Of a stretch of DNA of 64,000 bases, positions 24,001-36,544 are shown one piece after another; position 1 is the stretch's first letter, and each line of letters begins with the position of its first letter. The DNA is taken from NCBI GenBank assembly GCA_020284085.1, contig JACEVL010000940.1, positions 440,001-504,000 of the forward strand, written 5' to 3'. The position numbers and the translations under genes are program-made. This stretch comes from Aporrectodea caliginosa (Eukaryota > Annelida > Clitellata > Crassiclitellata > Lumbricidae). The notes beneath the pieces are model-generated. The model did not search any database and was not told the DNA's origin. It saw only the letters and a program-made list of their open reading frames with translations.

Positions 24001-27000
24001 TGTGAATTAATTGAAGTTAACACCTTTGTCTGATCTTATTGTATTCTATGGAGCAAATATCTGGAATTGATCAGAGCTGTTTTATTTCAGTCTCCAGCAA
24101 TCGCTGACCGAGTTACAGCAGCAGCAGGTAGATCAACTACGTGATTGGCTGAGTGCTATGGAAAGGCGCATTCAGTCAGTGCAATCAACCGCAAAGTCAA
24201 CAGATAACATTCAACAACAGATTGTTAGCCACAAGGCATGCTATTCCACACAATGAGAAGTTCCTTTTTTTGTCGTAGAGTTTCATACAAACATTTGTCG
24301 AAACCTTTACATGGGATATGTACCAGTGATGTGGTCTCGAGACCGCGGTCTTGGTCTCGAGACCGTCTCGAGACCGAAAAAATGCGGTCTTGGTCTTGGT
24401 CTCGGTCTCGAATGTGCCGGTCTTGGTCTCGGTCTTGGTCTTTAAAGGTGCGGTCTTGGTCTTGGTCTTGGTCTTAAGGGTGTGGTCTTGGTCTTGGGCG
24501 CCTGGTCTCGGTCATTCGCCTTTGGTTTGGCCTTTGGTAGGAACTAGAGTGGATTATTTGTTAAATGTTGTCGATATTTTCGGTTATTCAGGGACTTCTG
24601 AGATAGCTTCGAATTCATGCGACGATCCGCCTATATAGGACAAAGCGAGAGAGGACCGCGTTGTTCGCTTCTTATCAGAAGCGACAAGAGAACGTTGAGG
24701 CACAGATAACCATGACCTCTGGTGCTCTAGTGACTAGTTAAGCTTACACTGATGCAGTTTCTCGAGGCAAAATCAGTAGCCGGGTAAACGATGCAGATCA
24801 GGTTATTTGGTGGGGAATTTTTCTCTACTGGCAAACTTTTTTGTATTCCGCAACACCTGCGCCTGTTGAGAGAATGTTTAGCTGTAGTGTGCTTTTCATG
24901 AGACCTCGAAGACTTGGGGATAAAACCATAACTATGAATATCATAAGCATCTGATATGAATAATGGGAATATGTAACACTACAACTGAGAATTGCGTTTA
25001 TGGTCTTGAGGCTTAGATCTTGGTCCTGGATGATGCGGTCTTGGTCTCGGTCTCGGTCTTGGACCAGGCGGTCTTGGTCTCGGTCTTGGTCTTGGACCAC
25101 GCGGTCTTGGTCTCGGTCTTGGTCTTGGACCACGCGGTCTTGGTCTCGGTCTTGGTCTTGGACCATGCGGTCTTGGTCTCGGTCTTGGTCTTGGAATTTT
25201 GGTCTCGTGCACAACACTGATATGTACCAAGTTATCATTAAGACCCTAGCTTGCCACTGCATCACCAAATTTATGGTTGCTTAGTCTCAAAAGAGCACTA
25301 AAGCCTGACTTCAAAAGAGTTTATGGTGAAATTGTTCAAATGTCTTAAAGTCGTAGAGCAAGTATTAAGTGGCAGTGGGTCCAAATTAAATAGATGTCGT
25401 AAGAATATGTGGAGAAAGGATCCTACCCTAGTTATCTAGTTAGAAGGCTGAAATTAAATTGAAAGACTTTGTTATTAATGATTAAATTGGGCTAAGTTAT
25501 AATAAGGAGTTGGAGCACCTTCTGTAGATTGACGAATGGAATGTGACACCATCTGGTCAGGGTTGGCAAGTTGTTGCCACCGCCGGTTATAACCGGTTAT
25601 TGCCATGGCTATAACCGTCCCGGCAACAACCTCTTGGCAATAATGGCAACAACCTCTTGGCAAAATGGCAAAAACCTTTTGGCAAAAATAGAAACCATTA
25701 ATTATTGTGATAATAAAATATGGAATCTTCACAGTTAGCTTCATTTTTATTTCTTCTGGCTTGCTACTTTACAGAGTTGATTGGTTTTAAATATATCATG
25801 CTTTAAATTAATCAAGGTTTTCCAAATAAAAATCACCTGATTTAAATAACCATATAATTTCTTCCTAATAAAAGACATTTACAAGTTTTTCATATTAAGT
25901 ACAGTCAATATCGAATTGTGTAATTATGAATTAGAAATTTTGCCAAACCATTGGCTTCTACATACCATTAATAAATTATATACTACCAGGTAAGTATATA
26001 GAAAAGGCAATGACCCTGTTGACCTGAATATTAATACTGCGGTGCAAATGGCAGTTTATTTTGGAGTAGTTGAACTGTAGGTCAGAATTTTTTATCTTAA
26101 TCTCACATAGTTGATTTTAACTACATTTATACTCAGGGGTATATAGATTTACTACAGTAGTTTTAATTTGCCAGAAGAACTATGCAGTCTGAGCAGTGAA
26201 ATATGATCTTCATTTGCCTTATCCTTACTTTGGAGAAAATGGGCAACAACTGGCAATAACCGGCCGGCAACAACTGGCAATAACCGGCAATAACCGGTTA
26301 TTGCCACTGTCCCGGCAACAATAGGTTGTTGCCGGCATTAACCCAACCCTGCATCTGGTTGCTTTCCATTTCTTCTCTTGGGACGCCGAGAGGCCATTTC
26401 TGGGCAGGGATTTCGCTCTGCTCAGTGCTTTCCTGATCACATTGTTCAGCATACTGTGCCGCTGTTGTTTCCTACCACTTTCTCTACAAACCAGTCCATG
26501 CAGCTCTCTTGCGTCGACTTTTTCTCAGTAGTGGTGGCACAAATTCGGTTCACATTGTCATGCCTTGCCTCACCCCAACGGCAATCCGTACCTCCTTGTC
26601 TGAGAGGCACAAGCCCAGGGCAGTCACAGGGTAACCTAACATCAAATCGCCAGAATTAGGTGCTCACAAATAGGGCTGTCAACGGGCCCCCGGGTCCCCG
26701 TTCGCCGGGCCCGGCCCGGGCCCTTAAATGAAGGCCCGAAAACCCGTCCGAATCAGCATATTATTTTAAGTAAATTTTAAAAGCTTAAATACGGACTTTC
26801 AGTTGCGTAAAACGCTGTGGATTTGAAGATGTGTTGGCCAGCTACAGTGGTGTATTCGTAGGGTCAACCCCGGGCCGTCAAGCCAATACCCGAAAACCCG
26901 ACCAAAGAAGCATAATAACGGTATGCAGGTGTAAGTTTTAAAAGCTGCGTCGTTCCGCGGTTGAATAACAGGCTGTCTATCGCGTGGGAAGCTGTGGAGT

Positions 27001-27193
27001 TCAGCAGGAATGAGCCAGCTACAGTGGCCGATTAGTCATCGGCGGAGGGCGGTTGGCACCTGCTTGATTGCCGGCTATCATAAGACTAGCCATGGGCTCC
27101 TATTTAATAAGGGTTATTATTCAAGGACAACCTACTGGGACGCGCAAGTCAATGATGACAAACTTTGAATTAGGCCTTAGTGCAACGACCGCG

Positions 27194-27252
<59 letters not shown>

Positions 27253-30200
27253 ATATATATATAACTAGACAGAGCTTCCTACGTTATGAAGCATCGTTAA
27301 ATAAACATTACAACTGGTCCTAGGTTGAGATAAACGACCTCTTATGTAGGCCTATAAAGTGATGCAGTCGGTTTTCGTGGGAAGACCACCAAGAGAGACC
27401 AATTTCTAAAGCCGTGTCGGGTACACATTCCACGGCGGCGTCCTTTGAACAAAGGCGACGACCAACGACTCTACGGTCAGTGTATCTGTCTGTGTGTCTC
27501 GGTGTCTAAATCCTATTAGGTATCGCTCGCCTTCCCAATTTAGCGACTCTTGGTGACTCGGTCGTCAAAGCGTGAGAAAAAGACGAAAACCGTGCTATTT
27601 GTAGCTTTTGGACGACGGATGTAATCGAAGCGCCAATTTCTATCCCACGCTTTCCCGTCGATACGGGACGACGAACTAAGTGGACCGTGATCGAGGTATT
27701 AGTACCGAAAATCGCCGTTAAACACACGCCACAGGTCTTTCAATGTAATTATTTTAATCAAATTTTATAACTTCGTTACACTGTGACTAAACTATTTTTG
27801 GCTTTCCTCAAGTGTTTTAACACTGACGGGCCTTCGGGCCCCCGTTGAAAATTAGCTCGGGTACCCGGGCCACGTTTTTCTAACATTTTGACAGCCCTAC
27901 TCACAAAGCTAGCTAGTATTATTATTATTATTATTATTATTATGTGTTTTTCAAGTACCATTATCTGATGACCAAGCATCAATCGATGGCGCTGAGCAAT
28001 TGTAAGTGAAGGACTTGCTCAAGGTCCTTTTCCAGTAACCATGTCAGAGGAATCTGTGCTTTCCTCATTACTAAGCAAGCACTCTGACCAATTGGCTACA
28101 TATCATGCCAAGAGTACTATAGTTGATGCCAAAAGCTTTGCTTTCAGACTCTCAGAATATGTAAATTATGAACTGTGTTGCAAATTGTGGAAGAGGATTT
28201 TCTGTGATTAATTTGAAAGAAGTTTAGTGTTCTTATGTGATGAGGTATTATTCTGATAGACGTTTAAAGCTGGGAATTTTGTAGGTAATACAAGAGGAAA
28301 TCGAGAAACAACAGGAGCATGTCAACAGTCTGCAGAGCATGGTGGTCGTTGTTGATGACTCAAATTCTGATGAAGGTAAGAAATTCACAGCAGTATGTGC
28401 TGATCTTAAGCACATTGATACAGATAAAGATTTGTGTCACTCTATTTTAAATGAGTGGTTGCAACTTTATGTTTTCTAAGTGGATTTTATAGGAATGTAC
28501 ACCATATAAACTCAAATACAAGTTGTTTTCAAGTAGCAGTCGCCCTTAATTTGGGGCTCACAAAGTCAGCAAATTTATTGACCTGATTGTAAGTAGCTGT
28601 TGGAAGATCTTTTTCATGAGCACCCTATTAGACTTCTTATCAAATCACAAAATGAAATGCATTTGATACTATCAAAGTACTATAAAACAAGTAAGACATT
28701 AGCCCCTTAGCTGCCGACTGGTCAAAGGTCAAACAAAGCCCATATGCCGACAACTAACATGCAGATGTGAAAGTTGTTATTGTTGCAATTGTAGTTTCTG
28801 TGATACATTCATTGTTGCACTAATTATAATTCGTAATTATATGAATAAAAATATCATGTTTATTTGAGCATTGCTGTTGTTGTTCATTTATTTTCAATAG
28901 ATACCGAATACCTAGTATGCTAGGAAGGTATGGGTACTTGGAACTGAATGTTCAGAGCAACTGCTGCAGACTGGGTCACTGTTTTACCCAGATGATATAT
29001 CCAGTACTTTATTTTAGTATGATACACAGCAAAGCAATCGTCGATTCAATGAGCAGGTTTTGATGGACACTTGGTGCAGTAGAAACGGCTTTCACCTTGC
29101 TTGCCTTTCTTGCAGGGGTCCGGGATCCATGGCGCCAAAGGCGCCAATCACACAAGTTTTAGCTCTGTGAAGCCGGGACAGGAGATATGAGCATGCTCAC
29201 ACAACTTTTTTGAAACAATAACACTATTAAAAAATAATACAGAAATCTGGGTAGAAATGTAAGGAAATGGAATCTGGAACAGAGCACAGATGTGACATAT
29301 TGTTATAGCGCTATGAAAATAAATATATTATTTCAACTGTTATGTAAGTAATAATGTAACAGTGTTTAGCAATTCTTTAAATGGAACAACATATAGCCAT
29401 TCAAGTTCTAATGATAGTTATCACTTTCTCTTAATCTTTTAGACTTATTTCTTCAGTTTACATCATGATTGTCATCATAATTTACATATCGACAAATTAT
29501 TTTAAAATTTGTCATAGTGTGGCTGATAGCACAATGCATGCAAAATTTGTGTTTTATCGTAGAAGAGTGTAACTGGATGTATCTAATATTCTTAAATAGC
29601 AGGAATTTGTAAGTTGTGTATTGTGCTTTTAGGAGGTGCTTGAAATGCACAATAGAAATGTTTTGTGACAGTTACACAGCATTACAAGTACCTATATCCT
29701 ATGAGAATCTACAAAGTCTATGCCCAAGTCTTTTTACTGCAGTGCTGCTAAGGAAATCTGTTTGAAAAATAGTTGTTAACCTGTCAATCACTGAAGATGA
29801 AATACGATGGGGGATCCTGGCCTAGCAGAAACAACGGGAGGTGCAGTGTAGTTCATGCAACTAGGTAGAAATCCTCTTGTGTTGAGTAACAAGATATTAG
29901 TTGTTTGCTGAAGAGCAAAGGGCCAGTGTCAGGTTAAATATTTGTCCTTTTTGTTTGAGATTGAGATACTGGCAGTATTTTTTGACTGTCATTTGAGGGG
30001 TGAGAGAGGCTGCGTGTTTGTGCAGTGAGTCCTGTTGCCCTGTGAAGGGGCAAAAACTGCTCTTGCTTTCTGTGGCTCAGGGAAGGATACCTTCCATATT
30101 CTTGTTTGCTCTTCAGCAGGATCAAGATATGATGATCATGACATCAAGAATTAGCTTGATAAAAGGTAAGGTATATTAGTCAGTCATTCTTACATAGTAA

Positions 30201-33200
30201 CAGTAGTCCCTGGGTTGAAGGATCTCTTAGCTGAAGTGCACACATGATGAAAACAATCCAGCAACAGGAGACACTGAAATAACAGGAATTAATCTTCCAA
30301 AAATGCCATAAACTACGATAGATGAAGAAAAAAACAACGATAAATGAAGAACATAGTGACATTAATTTCATGACTGTGCTATTCTGTTATTGCATTGTAG
30401 CATTCACAGCACTGGAGCAACAGCTGGAGCAGCTTGGTCAGAGATGGACCAGTGTCTGCCTGTGGGCAGAGAGCCGTTGGATCGCTTTGCAGGAGGCTCT
30501 GCAGGAGACCATTCGCAAACGTCTGGACTTTGCTGACAAATACAGTCGCTTCTATGATTGGCTGATAAATACTGATACAATGCTTTCAAAGATGCCTTTG
30601 ATCAAAAATTCTGATTTTCGTCAGATCTCTGAACAGATTCGATGTTTGAAGGTAACTGAGGACGTTTTTAAGGGCATGATCTATAAGTTTCCGTTTGTAT
30701 TGTTCATGTATTCATGTATTTGTTCATTTATATAGTGCCTCTTACAGAACAAATGGCTTAGTACTGGTAGATCAGGGAAAACTGCTGAGTATTATCTACA
30801 TATTGTTTATTGCAAGAGTGTTATTGCTTTGCTCAGATGGAAAACAAATATAGCAATTACTTAATAATTAGTTTAACATTGAAGCAATTTAAAAATGTTA
30901 GCATTTAGCATTGATCTGTTTCCCTATTACATTTTGAGGATTGTAAAATATGGGCTAGTAGTTGAAACAGCCGTCTTAGGATGTAAGCATATATGGCTTT
31001 GCTGATTACCAGGACTTGGAAGGAGAGCTGGATAAGTGGATGTCTCGTTTTGATGAATTGACTGCTCTGGCAGGGGATCTGATGTGTGATGACGCAGAGT
31101 CGGCTGAGAATTTAGAGCCTCAGCTGAAGGAATTACACTTGAGATGGGACCGATTTGTACAAGTCATGGAGGAGAAGAGCAAAGAGGTACTCTATCTTGT
31201 CTGTTCTACTCAGATTACCTTTCTTGATTCAAGCTCTGTGTTTTAATGGTTGATAATAATAGTAATACTTTTAGCCAAATTTTTATTATTTATACTTTAT
31301 AGGTCTTATTCAGTGGGCTAAAACTTTTCTGGTTGTGATGAATAGCTGCACAAGCTGTGCAGCAGATACAGTCTTCTATACCTGTGAATATGGGCTGTTT
31401 ATGTTGAATATGAAATTAATTTAAATATGTGCAACAAAATAAACATTTACCGGTATTAGGTAGTGTCCAAACACTGACTGCAAACAGTCATTTTAAATGT
31501 GCATCATGGTGTGACATTTGCACTTCGTTTAGTCATGCCATGTATCAATTTGCTTGTTTTTGCATAGACTTACTATTTAGGCAGGGGAAAATTCATCCTT
31601 TTATGTCCTTGATTGAATAGTATTCAAAGCAATTTCCACATTAGAAAAACACTTTTTCAGTTCACATTCACTTTTAATGTAAATGAAATATATAATCAGA
31701 TCATGAACCACTGAAAATGACTGTCATCCAGATATATTTCACAGAAAATTTCACATGGCTGATATTTTTGGGGCCATTGATCACATGCTTGTGACTTTCC
31801 TTGCCCTTTTTTATGTGAATTGCGACCTTTATTCATTCATTCATTCATTCATTCATCAGCACTTATGTAGTGCCTCTCCAGGATGACTACTCAGAGGCAC
31901 TCCCAGCCGAGCTCCGATTTTCAAAGGGAACAACAAGTTCACCTTGATTCAGTATGTTTGTGCTTTGGCATATGAATCTCGATGTTGGAATGGTTGACAG
32001 TTTTTCATCAGGTTTTGTGGTCAAGTTTCTTTGTGGATAACATAATTTACGGTGTAGCTTCTCTTTGCCTATTTTCCGCAAACTCTTGAAGACCATATTT
32101 TGTTCGAGTTGGCATCGCCAGACCAGAGAGAGAACTGTAATATCAGTGATATTTTAGTTCTTTGATTAATTTTACTTCTAGTTCTTATTCACTTCTGCTG
32201 AAGCGATTTTACTTCTCCTTCTACTTCTAGTTCTCAGATAATTTTACTTCTAGTTCTTATTCACTTCTGTTGAAGCAATTTTACTTCTCCTTCTACTTCT
32301 AGTTCTCAATTAATTTTACTTCTAGTTCTTATTCACTTCTGTTGAAGCAATTTTACTTCTCCTTCTACTTCTAGTTCTCAAATAATTTTACTTCTAGTTC
32401 AGGTTAACACATAATTTTACTTATTCGTGCACTTATCAAGATTAGAGATATGAACAAAACCTTTAAACCATTTCCCTCATGCACCGAAAATATTATGAAG
32501 AAGAAAAAGAGGAGGAGAAAGAAGAGCAGTCCCTTAAGCTAACCCTTAAGCAGTGTTAGCGACGTCATTTTCTTAGCCTCCGCAAATGAGGGCTGGGAGT
32601 GAGTCCTCTCCCTCGCCGTCTCATCTTGCAACCAACAGTGTACGGTCAGTGTACTCATTAAAGCTGAGTTGGCCAGGAGTGCAGAACTGTGGCGAAAGTA
32701 GGCTGGAGTTCATGAGATTAGCTGTGAGATTCACATTATGCGCAGAGTTGTAGGCCTACTGCCTACATCAAATCCAAATAAGGAACATGCATTTTAAACA
32801 TATATTTCTGTGCGGCGATACTGTGAAGAATTCTCTATTTCGTGACCTGGATGAACGGGTTCTAATCCATCATGGGTTGAATGCAAGCATGGGTTTCGTT
32901 GCCAAGAGGCCGATGGCATCCGCGTCCCACGATCAAGGGGACTCGTGGCTAGTGAGCCCATGTTCAAGCCGATCAGAGAGTTCATGTTCCTGCCATGCAT
33001 AACTATCCCCTGGATCAATAGGGGAAGCACCCCGGCTGGAATGGGGGAACATTTGATAGCACTAGGTATTAAATTACTAACAGCTAAATGAAGGTCACAC
33101 AAAGAATATCGCTAAGGGTACAAGCGGCCTCCTGCCATTCAAACAACTCTGAGGCCGATTTGACCTCAGGTCAAACAAAGTGGGACGTTTGCTTGAACTT

Positions 33201-36200
33201 GGCCCTCTCTGCCGTCCAAATACCAATATCACCTTAGATATTACTACAGAAAATCTTCTAGCCTAGTATATATTTCATCCTTGATCTAGGCCCTGGCCAG
33301 GCGCTTCCCTTGCTTTTTCTCTCGGACGGAAGTTCTACGCTCTTCTCTACACCAGAGATGACCACTCTCCTTCACAGCCAGCCACGGCAAGAAGGATTTT
33401 CCCTTGTCCGTGGCCTACCTTTCCTAAGTCACATGTGCCTGACCTCTGGCTCTTCCTACTGGCCAATCACATCTTACCTCACTCCTCTGGTCAGCCAGCC
33501 TGCCGGCCTATGGCTGGGTCCCTCAGAGGGCCGGTGACAATCCATCAATAGCTGCATTTACCCGGCATTTGCATATTATTAGCCCCTAAGCCCTAAGGCC
33601 GGTTTAAACCAGTTTATAGCTATATGACCCCCACACCCAGGAATACAGGTATAATGTAGGCTACTGCTACTGTTCTGTGAGGAACCTACTTCATCACAGT
33701 AATAAAACATGGCACCTAAAAATTAGAAGTCTCTTAATTTTCGTTCTTAAAATAATTATGCTTCTTATTCTTATTCACTTCTGAAGGTCTTAATTTCACT
33801 TCTTATTCTATTCTCGTTCTTAAAATAATTTTTATTCTACTTATACTTGTGCTGAACGAAAATTAAATAATTATTATTCTTATTCTACTTCTTATTCACG
33901 AAAATATCAATGCGCTGTAGGAGAGGAAGCCAATGCAGAACCTCCAACATATAGATCTAGTGACATATTTTGGTATTTGGTCCAGAAAGCGTGCTGCAGC
34001 TTGCATTACGCGATCAGGGCAAGACAATCGGCTAGCCGGCAGATTGGAATGTAGGGTTAAACAGTAACTTAATGTGTAACTTAAAACAACTGACGCAGTT
34101 GGTAAAAGCAATCATGACTAAGGCGATGCAGATGGGGTGCAAAGGTAAGCTCCTGATCCAACAGGATACCGAGGTCACGGGCTGTAGCTGAAAAATTGTA
34201 GGTAGTAGTGATGTAGCTTTTCCGGAAAAAATATTTTTCGGAAAATTTTCGGGAAATTTTCCGGAAAATTTCCTGAAATTTTCCGCAGAACCGGAAAAAT
34301 ACATTTAATTCATAATGTCAGATTTTTAGTATGAGACAACACTAGAAAATTTCTGTTTTTTAAGTTACTGTTATTTTGCAGTATTTCTGTCAATGCAGGC
34401 AACGTTCACCTTAAAGGAATTAAAATAAACATTAAACAGATTTCAAAATATATTGGTCTCAGACTTCAATGGCAATGCCAATAACATTATATTTCAAAAC
34501 ATAAAAAAATAGTAGTAATTTACGTTTATTTAACGATGCCGTCATATCGACGATGATTGGCGTCCATAAATAATTGTATAATAGGCCTCATAAGAATTAT
34601 TCTGTTGCAGTATTAAAATGGTGTCTATAGTAGCCTCGTAATCGTAATCTCCAAACTTCTAAAGCGCCACTCGAAAGCCAAGCGCAGAGCACCAGCTTAT
34701 TCAGGAGCGCTACTAGCCTACTACTGCATCAATTGCAGTTTTTGTCTCATGTTTTCATAACTAAAAAATATTAAGGAGACTAAATCATACAAAAATTTAT
34801 CGAAATTAACAGTGAAGTGTAATTGCAATTAGCCTACTTCTTAAATGTATTGTCATTGTTGAGCCTTGTGAACACACTGAACAGTAAGCACTAACAGTGC
34901 CCTCTATTGAATAAAAGTATCTGTTATACCTACCATAAGATAGCTTAGAGTGAGTGATGTTTAAAACTATTACATTTAAATTGTTATTTAGTAATTTTCT
35001 ATTGATGGAAAATTATTGGAAATTTTCGAGGGGGGAAAAATACACTCGAAATTTTCCGTAAAAATATGACATTTTCCGGACAATTTTTCCATGGCCTGCC
35101 TCACAACACTAGTAGGTAGGGAATTTAATAGCCAAGTCATCCAAGTTGCTGCCTAGTACCCAGCCGCATGAATTTAGTCTTTTTCGAATTTAGACATGGC
35201 TCTCGGGCGACAGCTTATTTGATGTAGTTCGTGCCACTATGGTTGGTATGATGCTATATTGCTCGCCTGTGTGGTGGGGCTTTGCGAGAGCGCAGGAACA
35301 GGAGACCCGTGATGGAATTATCCAGAGGCTGGTACGCCAGGAGTACTTACCTCCATCTTCTCCCTCATTTGTGACTCTTTGCAACAATGCGGATACCAAA
35401 CTCTTTGCCTGTATTCTGCACAATCCTTGCCATGTGTTGCATAAATTGTTACACCTATTAAGCAGTCTCGCTACTCGCTGCGGCCACGGTCCCATAACCG
35501 TGAGCTTCCTATGTTTGACAACCTGACTCAGAAATGCTTCCTTGCCCGGATGCTATACAAATAAACAATGTTTTCAATAAATCAGTCTATTTAAGTTCTT
35601 AATTTTCCCTCTATGACTAGCCCTGACTCTTCCTCCCCTAGGTTCCCTTGATATAAAATAACTTCTCCCATTAAATTCTTTGCTTGTATATATAAATTTG
35701 TTTGTTTGAATGTATTAATCTTGCCATGTACAGTGCTGTGCGTTTGCTAGTGCTTCTCAATAAAGAATATTCTAACTTACTTACTTACTTAAGCCTCCAA
35801 TTTAATAAGTTTAGCTAACTCAAATTGAGATCATTCAGAACTTTTCTAGGGCTTTTGAAAGTCTCTTATACTCGTAGTATGCATATCTCTATTGACGTTG
35901 CCTGGGATTACTTTCTTTCTTTTAGATAATGCAGTCTGGAGTGGAGCTGAAAGAGCGAAGGGATAGTGATGGGTCGGTGCATTTGACTGTAATTAGACAG
36001 CAAGAATCTCAAGACTTGAAGTGTCTGCCTGTGACCACTGAGACTAACGAGGCTGTGTCTGCAGCAAAACGACCTCGAATTGGCGAAGATCCGGAGAGAA
36101 AGTTTGACGAGCAGAGAGCACGACTGAATGAGTGGTTGATGACAGTTGAGGCTAAGTTAAGGCTTCTGGCAAGTGATCGACTGATTCCAACTGAGCAGAT

Positions 36201-36465
36201 GGAACTCATTCGGGTAAGAATTCTACCAGTGATTGTTGCCTACAGTTTAATGATTGCTACAAGTGGTTGATGACAACTGAGTGCCAACATGTTGTACTGT
36301 TCATTGTTTCTGTATGTATGTATGCTGTGCTTTTTTCACTTGGAATGTCCGGAACGGTGTTCCTGGACTTAGCTATTAAAAATAATTTAAATAATTTAGT
36401 TAATTTAAGTTTTTAATCAAAAATGATTTAGTTACTTTAATTTAATTTCAGTGTTCAGTGTTTAT

Positions 36466-36544
<79 letters not shown>

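Larger units (their letters stand above)
32144..33905. mobile_element. Probable hAT-like element with ACTTCT arrays
   Basis: Starts CAGTGATATTTTAGTTC. The far side has inverted-looking AAAATATCAATG near 33900. ACTTCTAGTTCTTATTC-type arrays are at 32169-32405 and 33725-33898, again in the same orientation at both ends. The centre contains a minus-strand SINE copy (32490-32700) and unidentified sequence. I found no matching 8-bp duplication, so borders are approximate. Confidence 0.5.

Noticed and set aside
25000..25284. Open frames on both strands encoding RSWSRSW, PRPRPRG or DQDRDQDR repeats
   Set aside because: They are translations of the GGTCTTGGTCTCGG array of a hAT element in different frames. 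All frames stay open because of the repeat, so they are not genes.
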